From Mesobacillus boroniphilus (GTDB taxonomy: Bacteria > Bacillota > Bacilli > Bacillales > Cytobacillaceae): a stretch of 64,000 nt of DNA. The position numbers were made by a program, and so were the translations under genes. The notes beneath the pieces are model-generated. The model ran no database searches. It was not told where the DNA came from and saw nothing but the letters and a program-made list of their open reading frames with translations. Below are positions 26,660-43,078 of the stretch, in pieces; position 1 is the stretch's first letter, and each line of letters starts with the position of its first letter. The stretch covers positions 558,001-622,000 of the forward strand of contig NZ_QTKX01000001.1 of the NCBI RefSeq assembly GCF_018424685.1. The letters are read 5' to 3'.

Positions 26660-29419
26660 ATGGAGTACAAAGACACTTTACTCATGCCGAAAACCGAGTT
26701 TCCGATGCGCGGAAATCTTCCGAACAGGGAACCGGAAATCCAGGCCAAATGGGAAGAAATGAGCATCTACGAAAAAGTTCAGAAACACACAGAAGGGCGT
26801 CCGCTTTTCATCCTTCATGATGGACCTCCATATGCTAATGGAGACATCCATATGGGGCATGCACTTAATAAAATTCTCAAAGATTTTATCGTCCGTTATA
26901 AATCAATGAGCGGTTTCTGCTCTCCGTATGTTCCAGGCTGGGACACACATGGTTTGCCAATCGAGCAGGCACTCACGAACAAAGGTGTAAAACGCAAGGA
27001 AATGACGGTCGCTGAGTTCAGGAAGCTTTGTGAAGAGTATGCTTACGAGCAAATCAACAATCAGCGCGAACAATTCAAGCGTTTAGGTGTAAGAGGTGAC
27101 TGGGAAAACCCGTACATCACACTGAAACCTGAGTATGAGGCACAGCAAATCAAAGTATTTGGCGACATGGCCAAAAAGGGATACATCTACAAGGGCAAAA
27201 AGCCTGTTTACTGGTCACCGTCAAGTGAATCTGCACTTGCAGAAGCTGAGATCGAGTATCAGGATAAGCGTTCTGCATCTATCTATGTTGGCTTCCCTGT
27301 TAAAGATGGCAAAGGAGTTCTTGATCAGGATGTTGAAATCATCATCTGGACGACAACTCCATGGACGATTCCTGCCAACCTTGGAATTTCCGTCCATCCT
27401 GATTTGATTTACGTTGTGGTAGAAGCTGGCGGAAGGAAATTCCTTGTTGCTGAAGAACTTCTTGAAGCAGTTACGAATGAAATCGGCTGGGAAAATACTT
27501 CAACAGTTAAGAAAGTTGCAGGTAAAGAGCTTGAAGGTGTCCTTGCAAAACATCCATTATACGGCCGTGATTCACTAGTTATGCTTGGCGAGCACGTTAC
27601 GACAGATGCTGGTACAGGATGCGTGCACACTGCTCCAGGACACGGGGAAGATGACTTCCGTGTCGGCCAGAAATACGGCCTTGAAGTTTTATGTCCTGTC
27701 GATGATAAGGGTGTTATGACATCTGAAGCAGAAGGCTTTGAAGGATTGTTCTATGATCAGGCAAACAAGCCAATCACAGAAAAGCTTGAGGAAGCTGGTG
27801 CTTTACTGAAGCTAAGCTTCATCACACACTCATATCCGCATGACTGGAGAACGAAGAAACCTGTTATCTTCCGTGCTACTGCGCAATGGTTCGCATCCAT
27901 CAAGGATTTTCGCGGTGAATTGCTAAAAGCTGTTGAAGAAACAAAATGGGTGCCAGCATGGGGAGAAACAAGACTATTCAATATGGTCCGTGACCGCGGT
28001 GACTGGTGTATTTCCCGCCAGCGTGCATGGGGTGTTCCAATTCCGGTATTCTTCGCTGAGAATGGAGAAGAAATCATCACGGATGAAACCATCGAGCATG
28101 TTTCTAACCTATTCCGTGAGCACGGCTCAAATATCTGGTTTGAAAAAGAAGCAAAGGAATTGCTTCCTGATGGCTTCAGCCATCCTGGCAGCCCTAACGG
28201 CAATTTTACAAAAGAAACAGATATCATGGATGTTTGGTTCGACTCTGGATCATCCCACCAGGCGGTGCTTGTAGAGCGTGATGACCTCCAGCGTCCTGCA
28301 GACTTGTATCTTGAAGGTTCCGACCAGTATCGGGGCTGGTTCAACTCTTCCTTGTCCACTGCAGTCGCAGTAACAGGCAAGGCGCCTTACAAAGGAGTAC
28401 TCAGCCATGGTTTCGCACTTGATGGAGAAGGCCGCAAGATGAGTAAATCAATCGGTAACGTTGTCGTTCCTGCGAAGGTCATGAACCAGTTGGGTGCTGA
28501 CATCCTCCGTTTATGGGTAGCATCTGTTGACTATCAATCAGATGTGCGTGTTTCAGACGCAATCCTTAAGCAGGTTGCCGAAGTTTACCGTAAAATCCGT
28601 AACACGTTCAGATTCTTACTTGGCAATCTTTCTGATTTCAACCCTGCAACAGATTCAGTGCCATTTGAGCAGCTCCGCGAAGTTGACCAGTTCATGCTCG
28701 TAAAGCTGAATAAATTGATCAAATATGTACGCAATGCTTACGACAATTATGAATTTGCAGGCGTCTACCACGCGGTCAATAACTTCTGTACTCTTGATTT
28801 AAGTGCATTCTATCTGGATTTTGCAAAGGATGTCTTATATATCGAAGCTGCAGACAACTCAGAGCGCCGCGCAATCCAGACAGTATTGCACGAGAGTCTG
28901 CTTGCATTGGTTAAGCTGACTGCACCGATTCTTTCTCATACAGCAGATGAGGTTTGGGCATTCATTCCTTCAGCTAACGAAGACAGTGTCCAGCTGACTG
29001 ATATGCCTGAAGCGAAGGAAATCGCAAATTCAGAAGCACTTGAAACTAAGTGGAATGCGTTCATGAAGCTTCGTGACGATGTCCTGAAGGCTCTTGAAGA
29101 AGCAAGGAACGAGAAAGTCATCGGTAAGTCGCTGACTGCGAAGGTTTCATTATACGTAAACGACAGCACAAAAGAACTTCTGGATTCAATCTCTGAAAAC
29201 TTAAGCCAGCTGTTCATTGTTTCAGGCTTCGAAGTGGCGGGAAGCTATGACCAAGCTCCAGACGATGCGATCAAGTTTGACAGTGCAGCGATTGTTGTTA
29301 CAAAAGCTGAAGGTGAAACATGTGAAAGATGCTGGGTTGTTACACCAGAAGTCGGCAAAGTTGAAGAACATCCAACACTATGTGAACGATGTGCAACTGT
29401 GGTAAAAGAGAATTACTAA
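26660..29419 (+). CDS. ileS: Isoleucyl-tRNA synthetase
   Basis: This enzyme charges tRNA-Ile and edits misactivated valine. The 919-aa product is a class I synthetase with the HIGH-type motif HMGH (residues 64-67), a large CP1 editing domain with [11 protein letters not shown], the KMSKS loop (RKMSKSIGN, about residue 594), an anticodon-binding domain, and a C-terminal zinc site made by CERCW and CERC. RBS AGGAGGA precedes ATG 26660. Its expression is controlled by the T-box upstream, and the gene is closed by a terminator. Confidence 0.98.
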   Translation: MEYKDTLLMPKTEFPMRGNLPNREPEIQAKWEEMSIYEKVQKHTEGRPLFILHDGPPYANGDIHMGHALNKILKDFIVRYKSMSGFCSPYVPGWDTHGLPIEQALTNKGVKRKEMTVAEFRKLCEEYAYEQINNQREQFKRLGVRGDWENPYITLKPEYEAQQIKVFGDMAKKGYIYKGKKPVYWSPSSESALAEAEIEYQDKRSASIYVGFPVKDGKGVLDQDVEIIIWTTTPWTIPANLGISVHPDLIYVVVEAGGRKFLVAEELLEAVTNEIGWENTSTVKKVAGKELEGVLAKHPLYGRDSLVMLGEHVTTDAGTGCVHTAPGHGEDDFRVGQKYGLEVLCPVDDKGVMTSEAEGFEGLFYDQANKPITEKLEEAGALLKLSFITHSYPHDWRTKKPVIFRATAQWFASIKDFRGELLKAVEETKWVPAWGETRLFNMVRDRGDWCISRQRAWGVPIPVFFAENGEEIITDETIEHVSNLFREHGSNIWFEKEAKELLPDGFSHPGSPNGNFTKETDIMDVWFDSGSSHQAVLVERDDLQRPADLYLEGSDQYRGWFNSSLSTAVAVTGKAPYKGVLSHGFALDGEGRKMSKSIGNVVVPAKVMNQLGADILRLWVASVDYQSDVRVSDAILKQVAEVYRKIRNTFRFLLGNLSDFNPATDSVPFEQLREVDQFMLVKLNKLIKYVRNAYDNYEFAGVYHAVNNFCTLDLSAFYLDFAKDVLYIEAADNSERRAIQTVLHESLLALVKLTAPILSHTADEVWAFIPSANEDSVQLTDMPEAKEIANSEALETKWNAFMKLRDDVLKALEEARNEKVIGKSLTAKVSLYVNDSTKELLDSISENLSQLFIVSGFEVAGSYDQAPDDAIKFDSAAIVVTKAEGETCERCWVVTPEVGKVEEHPTLCERCATVVKENY

Positions 29420-29430
29420 AATGCAAAATG

Positions 29431-29460
29431 AAACTCCGGGTTTATGCCCGGAGTTTTTTC
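29431..29460 (+). terminator. Intrinsic terminator after ileS
   Basis: AAACTCCGGG and CCCGGAGTTT pair around TTTATG, followed by a T-run. Confidence 0.9.
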
Positions 29461-29576
29461 TATGTGTGCCAATTATCATCGAGGTTGGGAAATCCTGCAG
29501 TACATGTAAAAAGTTTAGCTGATTCAGCAAATTTTTGCGGGAAATAATAGCTGTAAACAGGAACGGGGGCAGATAC

Positions 29577-29864
29577 ATGGAAGGTAATCTTGATTACATT
29601 TACAATGAGCTCCGCGAAACGAGAACAGAATTGTTAGCGTACCTGAATCACGGCAATAAAGATGAGAGGATTTTGCAATACATTGTTGATGAACTAAGCG
29701 ATATAGAAACAGCATTGGAGAAAATGGAATATGGTGAGTATGGTAAATGTGAAATATCTGGAGAATACCTGCCATACGAGTTTTTGCAGACCATCCCAAC
29801 AGCAAGGTCAGCGAGTGAATTGGGGCAAATAGAACAATACTGCCGAAAACCGATTTATTCGTGA
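29577..29864 (+). CDS. ylyA: DksA/TraR-type small regulator YlyA, degenerate zinc finger
   Basis: This 95-aa protein has an N-terminal coiled coil (about residues 5-50) and a TraR/DksA-like C-terminal finger, YGKCEISGEYLPYEF followed by TIPTARSAS. Its place between ileS and lspA matches ylyA of B. subtilis, a small RNA-polymerase-associated protein. Of the four zinc cysteines expected of the finger, only C58 and a late C89 are seen; Ser61 stands where the second Cys of CxxC is expected. It probably does not bind zinc in the usual way. ATG 29577 follows a moderate RBS (GGAACGGGGG). Confidence 0.75.
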   Translation: MEGNLDYIYNELRETRTELLAYLNHGNKDERILQYIVDELSDIETALEKMEYGEYGKCEISGEYLPYEFLQTIPTARSASELGQIEQYCRKPIYS

Positions 29865-29970
29865 GTTATGCTGTTATTTCGGTATGGAGGATTTAAAAAG
29901 AGATCTCGAATAAATTCTTTATGATGCTGAGGATTGGATTAACTGGAAAAAATCATTGGAAATTTCCAAG

Positions 29971-30083
29971 TCGCCAATAAAAATGGATTTTCGCCAATAA
30001 ACAGCTCATTATCGCCAATTAAATAAAATTATTGCCAATAAAATTTGAAAATCGCGAATAAAAAATATTTTTTCGCCAATAAA
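29971..30083. repeat. Phased CGCCAATAAA direct repeats
   Basis: Six copies of TCGCCAATAAA (some with one or two changes) start at 29971, 29991, 30012, 30032, 30052 and 30073. The period is 20-21 bp, close to two DNA helical turns, in very AT-rich sequence. They lie in the 557-nt gene-free gap between ylyA and lspA. No function is known to me; a protein-binding array or a repeat remnant are both possible. Confidence 0.8.
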
Positions 30084-30260
30084 CAATTTTAACACTTCAA
30101 TTTATGCTAAAATCATCACCCAAAACCGCTGATTTTAATTGAAATTTCTCTGTTATTAGCTGTTTTACCACCTTTCAAAGTCAGTAACATCACTAAAACT
30201 TATAATATCTGTCGTTTTTTTAAAAATTAACCTGAATGGACAATTTTCAATTGGAGATTT

Positions 30261-30365
30261 GTCCAGTTTCCGCACCTAGCTCCTTGAAACGCTTCGGCCC
30301 TGCTCTGAAGTCACCTGTTAGGCCCTCCAGCGCTTGTCAGGGCTGATTAGGCGCTTGCGCTTTTC
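30261..30365 (+). repeat. Dispersed GAAGTC/GACTTC hairpin repeat, copy 2
   Basis: This is a shortened and decayed copy of the family at 19054 and 47091: CACCTAGCTCC, then CGCTTCGGCCCTG, GGCCCTCCAGCGCTTGTC and a final GGCGCTTGCGCTTTT. The central hairpin is partly lost. It ends 45 bases before the lspA RBS. Confidence 0.7.
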
Positions 30366-30421
30366 CTGATATGTGCTAAAATTCAAAGGTAATGAATGTT
30401 GTGGATGTGGAGGTTACCTTT

Positions 30422-30913
30422 GTGTTTTATTACATAATTGCGCTGTTTGTTATCTTGCTTGACCAGCTTACTAAATGGTTTATTGTTAAAAACATGGAGC
30501 TTGGAGAGAGCATAAAGGTCATAGAGAACTTTTTGTATATCACTTCGCACCGCAACCGTGGTGCTGCTTGGGGAATTCTGCAGGGACAAATGTGGTTCTT
30601 CTATGTCATTACCATCATAGTGATTATTGGCCTTGTCATTTATATTCAAAAGGCAGCTAAAGGTAAGCTGCTGCTAGGTGTTTCGCTTGGTTTTATGCTG
30701 GGCGGGGCGATTGGGAATTTTATCGACAGGGTATACCGAAAAGAAGTGGTGGATTTCATCAACACATATATTTTCGGATACGATTTCCCTATCTTCAATA
30801 TCGCGGATTCTGCGCTGGTGATCGGTGTAGGATTGTTGATGATTGACATGATCAGGGAAGAGAGAGAGGCGAAAAGAAAAGCTTATGGAGAAAATGGAAC
30901 ACATCATCAGTGA
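30422..30913 (+). CDS. lspA: Lipoprotein signal peptidase (SPase II)
   Basis: LspA is the membrane aspartic protease that cleaves lipoprotein signal peptides after lipidation. The 163-aa product has four membrane spans and the conserved blocks [27 protein letters not shown] and the catalytic pair in VVDFI and FNIADS. I chose GTG 30422, preceded by GGAGG at 8 nt and giving the normal short N-terminus; an ATG at 30392 would add ten unusual residues and lacks an RBS. The end overlaps ylyB by 29 bases. Confidence 0.95.
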   Translation: MFYYIIALFVILLDQLTKWFIVKNMELGESIKVIENFLYITSHRNRGAAWGILQGQMWFFYVITIIVIIGLVIYIQKAAKGKLLLGVSLGFMLGGAIGNFIDRVYRKEVVDFINTYIFGYDFPIFNIADSALVIGVGLLMIDMIREEREAKRKAYGENGTHHQ

Positions 30914-31796
30914 GGAACAGGCTGGTGACAGAATAGATAAAGTAGTTTCGACACTTGATGCAGAATGGTCGAGGAGCCAGGTGCAGCAATGGATCAAGGA
31001 TGGCAACGTTCTTGTTAATGGAGCTAAAATTAAAACAAATTATAAATGCAGCTTGAATGACAAGCTTGAAATCAACATTCCAGAGCCTGAAGTGTTAGAT
31101 GTAATTGCTGAGGAAATGGACCTTGAGATTTTTTATGAGGACGCAGATGTTCTTGTTGTGAACAAGCCTAAGGGAATGGTCGTCCATCCTGCACCAGGAC
31201 ATATGACAGGGACGCTTGTTAACGGTTTGATGGCGCATTGCAAGGATTTGTCAGGCATTAATGGCGTGCTCCGTCCAGGTATCGTTCATAGGATTGATAA
31301 GGACACATCTGGACTTTTGATGGTAGCTAAAAATGATATGTCACACGAAAGCCTGGTGAACCAGCTAGTAGCCAAAACAGTTACTCGCAAGTACAGTGCG
31401 CTCGTACATGGAAATATCCAGCATGATCATGGTACAATCGACGCTCCGCTTGGACGTGACCAGAAAGACCGCCAGAGTATGACAGTAGTTGATAATGGCA
31501 AAAATGCTGTCACACATTTTAATGTTATCGATCGTTTTAAGGACTTTACATTTGTTGAGTGTCAGCTTGAAACAGGCAGGACACACCAAATTCGTGTTCA
31601 TATGAAATACATCGGCTATCCGCTGGCCGGAGACCCAAAATACGGTCCGAAAAAGACTCTTGATATTGGCGGACAGGCATTGCATGCTGGTGTGCTTGGT
31701 TTTGAGCACCCAAGGACAGGGGAGTATCTCGAGTTTGAAGCTCCGCTGCCCGAGTATTTCGTAAAGCTTTTAAATGATTTAAGAGAAAATCGTTGA
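30885..31796 (+). CDS. ylyB: RluD-type 23S rRNA pseudouridine synthase YlyB
   Basis: This RluA/RluD family enzyme isomerises uridines in large-subunit rRNA. The 303-aa product has an N-terminal S4 domain ([22 protein letters not shown], about residues 14-75) and the catalytic domain with [11 protein letters not shown], whose Asp is the nucleophile, and the late [12 protein letters not shown] motif. It overlaps lspA by 29 bases; a second ATG lies nine bases inside. Its stop codon lies in the -35 box of the pyr promoter. Confidence 0.93.
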   Translation: MEKMEHIISEEQAGDRIDKVVSTLDAEWSRSQVQQWIKDGNVLVNGAKIKTNYKCSLNDKLEINIPEPEVLDVIAEEMDLEIFYEDADVLVVNKPKGMVVHPAPGHMTGTLVNGLMAHCKDLSGINGVLRPGIVHRIDKDTSGLLMVAKNDMSHESLVNQLVAKTVTRKYSALVHGNIQHDHGTIDAPLGRDQKDRQSMTVVDNGKNAVTHFNVIDRFKDFTFVECQLETGRTHQIRVHMKYIGYPLAGDPKYGPKKTLDIGGQALHAGVLGFEHPRTGEYLEFEAPLPEYFVKLLNDLRENR

Positions 31797-31821
31797 CAAA
31801 GTTCAACATGTATTTTAAGAT
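31793..31821 (+). promoter_or_regulatory. SigA promoter of the pyr operon
   Basis: A perfect TTGACA (31793-31798), a 17-nt spacer and TAAGAT (31816-31821). The -35 box overlaps the ylyB stop codon. The first PyrR attenuator starts about 20 bases downstream. Confidence 0.85.
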
Positions 31822-31839
31822 GACTATAGTTTAATAAGT

Positions 31840-31964
31840 CCTTTAAAGACAGTCCCGTGAGGCTGAGAAGGAAACGGATTTGCAACAGGCATATTTTGTA
31901 TGCCCTGCTGCATACTAACACCACACGTTTACCCTCTTGCCGAATCAGGTAAGAGGGTTTTTTA
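31840..31964 (+). promoter_or_regulatory. PyrR attenuator 1, upstream of pyrR
   Basis: A PyrR binding loop, AGTCCCGTGAGGCTGAGAAGG (31851 on), is closed by CCTTT. Downstream is an intrinsic terminator, ACCCTCTTGCC / GGTAAGAGGGT and a T-run (31931-31964). With UMP or UTP, PyrR should stabilise the anti-antiterminator and stop transcription. The loop differs from sites 2 and 3 (CCGTG instead of CAGAG). Confidence 0.88.
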
Positions 31965-32001
31965 ATGGTCCGTTTTCAAACCATAGACAGAGAAGGAGTG
32001 A

Positions 32002-32550
<549 letters not shown>

Positions 32551-32556
32551 ATAGTG

Positions 32557-32670
32557 CCCTTTTAATAGCAGTCCAGAGAGGCTGAAAAGGGGGGAGCGCA
32601 TGGCTGATGGCTTTGTGCGGGCTTTTTACACCCAAACCCTCTTTGCACCTTCTGGCAAAGAGGGTTTTTG
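32557..32670 (+). promoter_or_regulatory. PyrR attenuator 2, between pyrR and pyrP
   Basis: The binding loop AGTCCAGAGAGGCTG lies at 32570, closed by CCCTTTT/AAAAGG. The terminator AACCCTCTTTGC / GCAAAGAGGGTT, followed by T, lies at 32635-32670, 27 bases before pyrP. Confidence 0.92.
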
Positions 32671-32696
32671 TTTTAGATAAAGAGAGGGGAATATAA

Positions 32697-34016
32697 ATGA
32701 ACAAGCCAATCCTAGATATTAAAGATGTACCATCACCATTCCAATGGTTCACACTTAGTCTTCAGCACTTATTCGCCATGTTTGGCGCGACAATCCTTGT
32801 ACCTTACCTGGTCGGCTTAAGCCCGGCAATCGCTTTGATATCAAGCGGACTTGGGACGATAGCTTTCCTGATCATCACAAAATTCCAGGTTCCAGCTTAC
32901 CTTGGATCATCCTTCGCTTTCATTGCTCCTGTCATAGCAGCCAAAGCGGGCGGCGGACCGGGTGCCGCGATGATCGGGACATTCCTTGCCGGACTTGTTT
33001 ATGGAGTTGTAGCCCTAATCATCAAGAAGGCAGGCTACCGCTGGATCATGCGCCTGCTGCCACCAGTCGTAGTCGGCCCAGTCATCATTGTAATCGGACT
33101 GTCACTGGCAGGAACAGCGGTCAGCATGGCGATGAATGTCCCTGGAACTACTGAGTACAGCTTGATTCATTTCTCAGCGGCTTTAGTAACGCTAGCAGCT
33201 ACAATTGTCTTCTCGATATATGGTAAGGGAATGCTCAGCATGGTACCAATCCTTGCTGGAATCATTGTCGGATATCTATACTCAATGGCAATAGGCATTG
33301 TAGATTTCAGCGGAGTCAGAGAAGCAGATATTTTTGAGATGCCGGACTTTATCTTCCCATTCGTTCATTACAATGTAAGTATCAGCTGGGAAATCGTCAT
33401 GCTGATGGTTCCAGTAGCAATCGTTACATTGTCAGAGCATATCGGCCACCAGCTTGTACTGAGCAAGGTTGTCGGCAGAGACTATATTAAAGAGCCGGGC
33501 CTTCATCGCTCCATCATGGGTGACGGAATGGCCACGATGATTTCAGGCTTGATTGGCGGACCGCCAAAGACAACTTACGGTGAAAACATCGGTGTCCTAG
33601 CAATTACTAGAGTATATAGCGTGTATGTCCTGCTTGGAGCAGCCATCATCGCGACAGTATTCGGATTCATCGGTAAAATTACGGCATTGATCAGCTCTAT
33701 CCCAACACCGGTTATGGGCGGCGTCTCAATCCTGTTGTTCGGAATCATCGCTTCATCAGGTTTGAGAATGCTTGTTGACAGCAAAATCGACTTTGGCAAT
33801 ACAAGAAACCTTGTCGTCTCATCGGTTATCCTGGTAATTGGGATTGGCGGAGCATTCATTAAGTTAAATGAAAACTTTGAAATACATGGCATGGCTTTAG
33901 CAGCCTTAATTGGTGTCATCCTGAACCTCGTCCTGCCTGGACGCCCGGAAATTGAAGAAGATATGTTTGAAGAGGAAACTGAAAATAAAACTGAGCAAAA
34001 GAACGATGTAGCATAG
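32697..34016 (+). CDS. pyrP: Uracil permease
   Basis: PyrP is a uracil:proton symporter of the NAT/NCS2 family in the cell membrane. The 439-aa product has about twelve to fourteen hydrophobic spans. Family marks include QHLFAMFGATILVP near residue 23, the PAYLGSSFAF segment, VTLSEHIGHQ with the substrate-binding Glu, and GGPPKTTYGENIG. The C-terminus is a cytoplasmic acidic tail. It lies between PyrR attenuators 2 and 3, so uptake is regulated with synthesis. Confidence 0.96.
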   Translation: MNKPILDIKDVPSPFQWFTLSLQHLFAMFGATILVPYLVGLSPAIALISSGLGTIAFLIITKFQVPAYLGSSFAFIAPVIAAKAGGGPGAAMIGTFLAGLVYGVVALIIKKAGYRWIMRLLPPVVVGPVIIVIGLSLAGTAVSMAMNVPGTTEYSLIHFSAALVTLAATIVFSIYGKGMLSMVPILAGIIVGYLYSMAIGIVDFSGVREADIFEMPDFIFPFVHYNVSISWEIVMLMVPVAIVTLSEHIGHQLVLSKVVGRDYIKEPGLHRSIMGDGMATMISGLIGGPPKTTYGENIGVLAITRVYSVYVLLGAAIIATVFGFIGKITALISSIPTPVMGGVSILLFGIIASSGLRMLVDSKIDFGNTRNLVVSSVILVIGIGGAFIKLNENFEIHGMALAALIGVILNLVLPGRPEIEEDMFEEETENKTEQKNDVA

Positions 34017-34019
34017 TAC

Positions 34020-34172
34020 CACCTTTTAATAAAGTCCAGAGAGGCTTAGAAGGGTGTTATGAGCGAACCGGCCTATTCAAGATGCATGCAAACCCGAGAA
34101 TTCAGGGTTTATGCCTGCCGGCAAGCTCATAATTAAGCACCCTGTTGAACAGAAAACAGGGTGCTTTTTTTC
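34020..34172 (+). promoter_or_regulatory. PyrR attenuator 3, between pyrP and pyrB
   Basis: The binding loop AAGTCCAGAGAGGCTTAG is at 34032, closed by ACCTTTT/AGAAGGGT. The terminator AAGCACCCTGTT / AACAGGGTGCTT, then seven T, is at 34135-34172, directly before the pyrB RBS. Confidence 0.92.
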
Positions 34173-34183
34173 TTGCAAAATAG

Positions 34184-36385
<2,202 letters not shown>

Positions 36386-36389
<4 letters not shown>

Positions 36390-37483
36390 AAAAACAGTTG
36401 ATCTTGGAAGACGGCACGGTATTTATTGGAGAAGGCTTTGGCAGTGAAACGGCGACGATGGGGGAAGTGGTTTTCAACACAGGAATGACTGGATACCAGG
36501 AAATCCTGTCAGATCCATCCTACTGCGGACAAATTGTGACACTGACATATCCGCTAATTGGGAATTATGGAATCAACAGGGATGATTTTGAATCGATCAG
36601 TCCTGCTGTCCATGGTCTCGTCGTAAAGGAAAATGCTGAATTTCCATCCAACTGGCGCTCAGAACTTTCTTTGGATGCTTATCTTAAAATGAAAAACATT
36701 CCGGGAATCGCTGGAATCGATACTAGAAAGCTGACAAAAATCATTCGTAAGCATGGAACCTTGAAGGGTACAATTTGCGGGATCGAAGAAAATCCCGAGG
36801 GAATTATTGAAGCTCTTAAAAACAAAACCCTGCCAAACAATCAGGTCATGCAAGTATCTACGAAAACAGCTTATCCGAGTCCAGGTCGCGGCCACAGGGT
36901 GGTCCTGGTCGATTTTGGCCTGAAGCATGGGATTTTGAGAGAGCTGAATGACAGGAACTGTGATGTCATTGTCGTCCCTTACAATACGACTGCCCAAGAA
37001 ATTCTTAGCCTCAGTCCTGATGGGATCATGCTATCAAATGGACCTGGGGACCCGAAAGATGTTCCCGAAGCAATCGAAATGATCAAAGGTTTGCTAGGCA
37101 AGGTTCCTTTGTTCGGGATCTGTCTCGGCCATCAGCTGTTCGCACTCGCCTGTGGTGCAAATACAGAGAAAATGAAATTCGGGCATCGCGGCTCAAACCA
37201 TCCCGTAAAGGATTTACGAACAGGGAAAGTAGCGCTGACCTCGCAAAACCATGGATATACCGTTACTGAAGGCTCTGTCTCAGGGACCGAGCTTGAGGTT
37301 ACGCATATAGCATTGAATGATGGAACGATTGAGGGTCTTGCCCATAAAACGGCTGCAGCATTCACTGTCCAATATCACCCGGAAGCATCACCAGGACCAG
37401 AAGATGCGAACGGTTTATTCAACCAATTCCTTGAGCTAGTTGAAGCAGAAAAAAAGGAGGCTGTCACAAATGCCAAAGCGTAA
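36386..37483 (+). CDS. pyrAA: Carbamoyl phosphate synthase small subunit
   Basis: This is the glutamine amidotransferase subunit that supplies ammonia for carbamoyl phosphate. The 365-aa protein has the N-terminal small-subunit domain and a class I GATase domain with the nucleophile in [12 protein letters not shown] and the His/Glu of [13 protein letters not shown]. As the pyrimidine-specific copy in the pyr operon, it should be controlled by PyrR. It overlaps pyrC by 4 bases and pyrAB by 14. Confidence 0.97.
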
Positions 37484-40400
37484 AGATGTTAACAGTATAT
37501 TAGTCATTGGGTCAGGCCCAATCATCATCGGCCAGGCGGCAGAATTCGATTATGCAGGAACACAGGCATGCATCGCGCTGCGTGAAGAAGGCTATAAGGT
37601 GATCCTCGTTAACTCGAATCCTGCAACCATCATGACTGACACGGAAATCGCAGATGTCGTATATATAGAACCTCTTACCCTTGAGTTTGTGGCAAGGATC
37701 ATCCGAAAGGAGCGTCCGGATGCCATCCTTCCTACTCTGGGTGGACAAACAGGATTGAACCTGGCTGTTGAACTTGCCAAAGCAGGAGTATTGGAGGAAT
37801 GCGACGTCGAAATCCTCGGTACAAAGCTTGATGCAATCAACCAGGCAGAAGACAGGGAGCTGTTCAGAAGCCTTATGAATGAGCTTGGCCAGCCTGTCCC
37901 TGACAGCGACATCATCCACAACCTTGAAGAGGCCTATACATTTGTGGAGAGAGTCGGATATCCAGTGATTGTCCGCCCTGCATTTACGATGGGAGGAACC
38001 GGCGGCGGGATCTGCAGCAACGAGAAAGAGTTGATTGAGATTGTTACAAGCGGTATTAAAAACAGTCCAGTCGGTCAATGCTTGCTAGAAAAAAGTATTG
38101 CCGGGTTCAAGGAAATTGAATATGAAGTCATGCGTGACAGCAATGACAACGCCATTGTAGTCTGCAATATGGAAAACTTTGATCCGGTCGGTGTCCATAC
38201 AGGAGATTCCATCGTAGTGGCGCCGAGCCAGACATTGAGTGACCGGGAATATCAGCTGCTAAGGAATGCCAGCCTGAAAATCATCAGGGCCCTAAAAATC
38301 GAAGGCGGCTGCAATGTTCAGCTTGCGCTCGATCCAGACAGCTTTAACTATTATGTAATCGAAGTAAATCCGCGTGTCAGCCGTTCCTCAGCGTTAGCTT
38401 CAAAAGCGACAGGATACCCAATTGCCAAGCTTGCAGCGAAAATCGCTGTAGGATTGACTCTTGATGAAATGCTGAATCCGGTTACGGGAAAAACATATGC
38501 CTGCTTCGAGCCTGCTCTTGATTATGTTGTAACAAAAATCCCGCGCTGGCCATTTGACAAGTTCGAATCCGCGAACCGTACACTTGGAACACAAATGAAA
38601 GCAACCGGTGAAGTTATGGCAATTGGGCGTACTTTTGAAGAGTCACTGCTAAAAGCGATTCGTTCGTTAGAAGCCGATGTGATCCACCTGTCATTGAATA
38701 ACCAAAGCGAAATCGATGATGAATTGCTTGAAAAGAGAATTCGCAAAGCTGGTGACGAGAGATTATTTTACCTAGCAGAGGCAATCAGAAGAGGCATTTC
38801 GATTGGAACTCTACACACCTGGAGCAGGATCGATTTATTCTTCCTTCATAAATTAGAGAGATTAATAGCCTTTGAGCAAGAGATTGCTGATAAGAAGTTT
38901 GACTTTGAAACAGCCAAGTCAGCAAAGAGAAAAGGGTTTGCCGATAAAGTTATAGCCAATCTTTGGAATGTGCAAGAACAGGAAGTATACCAGTGGAGGC
39001 TCGAGAACAGTCTGATCCCTGTATTTAAGACGGTCGATACTTGTGCCGCTGAGTTCGAATCAGAAACGCCATACTTCTATAGCACATATGAAGAAGAAAA
39101 TGAATCAGTAGTGACAGAAAGAAAAAGCGTCATTGTACTGGGCTCTGGGCCAATCAGGATCGGACAGGGAATCGAGTTCGATTACGCAACCGTTCATTCC
39201 GTAAAAGCCATCAAAGAAGCAGGTTACGAGGCGATCATCGTCAATAACAATCCTGAAACAGTCTCTACCGATTTTAGCATTTCTGATAAATTGTACTTCG
39301 AACCGTTAACGATTGAGGATGTCATGAACATTATCAATCTTGAAAAGCCAATTGGTGCAGTAGTTCAATTCGGCGGGCAAACTGCGATAAACCTCGCTTC
39401 AAAGCTTGTTGACAGGGGAGTGAAAATCCTGGGAACAAGTCTTGAAGATCTGGATCGAGCTGAGGACCGCGACAAGTTTGAGCATGCACTATCCGACCTC
39501 CAAATCCCGCTGCCAAAGGGAAGTACAGCAAAATCAGTGCAAGAAGCAGCGTTGATAGCATCAGAAATCGGCTACCCCGTCCTGGTACGTCCATCCTATG
39601 TACTCGGGGGCAGGGCCATGGAGATTGTCTATAAGGAAGAAGAACTTCTGCACTATATGAAAAATGCCGTAAAAGTGAATCCGGAATATCCTGTGCTGAT
39701 CGACCGATATCTGACAGGGAAAGAAGTAGAGGTCGATGCGATTTCCGATGGCGAAAATGTATTAATACCGGGAATCATGGAGCATATCGAAAGAGCAGGG
39801 GTCCATTCGGGAGATTCAATTGGTGTGTATCCACCTCAAAGTCTCAGCGAGGAAGTAAAACAAAAGCTCGTAAACTATACGATCGATCTGGCTAGAGGAT
39901 TGAACATTGTCGGGTTGCTTAATATTCAGTATGTCATTGCAAATGAAGAAGTCTATGTGCTCGAAGTGAACCCGCGCTCCAGCCGCACAGTGCCTTTCCT
40001 GAGCAAGATCACGAATGTTCCGATGGCAAAAATTGCGACAAAGGTGATCCTTGGCCAAAGCTTGAAAGCACAGGGATATGAAACAGGTTTGGTTCCTGAA
40101 CAAGAGGGAGTCTATGTTAAAGTACCAGTCTTCTCTTTTGAAAAATTGCGCCGGGTAGACATTACGCTCGGACCAGAAATGAAATCCACCGGGGAAGTTA
40201 TGGGGAAGGATACGACACTTGAGAAAGCCTTGTATAAAGGGATGATAGCTGCTGGTATGAAAATTAAGGAATTCGGCACCGTCCTCCTTACAGTTGCAGA
40301 TAAGGATAAAGAAGAAACTTTGGCACTTGCGAAGAGATTCTCGAACATTGGCTATCAATTGATGGCGACTGAAGGTACAGCCAAATACCTGGAGACTGCC

Positions 40401-40678
40401 GGCATTAAGGTGAAAACTGTCGGAAAGATCGGCTCTGAAGGCCCGAATTTGATTGATGTGATCCGAAAAGGGGAAGCACAGATGGTCATCAATACGCTGA
40501 CAAAAGGCAAACAGCCAGAACGTGATGGATTCAGGATCCGCCGTGAATCTGTGGAAAATGGTGTGCCATGCCTGACTTCACTGGATACAGCTAAAGCGAT
40601 ATTAAGAGTCATTGAATCTATGACATTTTCAGCGGATGCCCTCAAGCCGATGGCGCAGGCCAAAGAAGGTGTGCTTAT

Positions 40679-40682
<4 letters not shown>
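37470..40682 (+). CDS. pyrAB: Carbamoyl phosphate synthase large subunit
   Basis: The 1070-aa synthetase makes carbamoyl phosphate from bicarbonate, ammonia and two ATP. Two homologous ATP-grasp halves are seen, each starting with a [11 protein letters not shown] or [11 protein letters not shown] phosphate loop (near residue 10 and residue 556), with a C-terminal MGS-like allosteric domain (about 930-1070). ATG 37470 is preceded by AAAAAGGAGG; an in-frame start 30 bases upstream would include that RBS. It overlaps pyrK by four bases. Confidence 0.98.
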
Positions 40683-43074
<2,392 letters not shown>

Positions 43075-43078
<4 letters not shown>

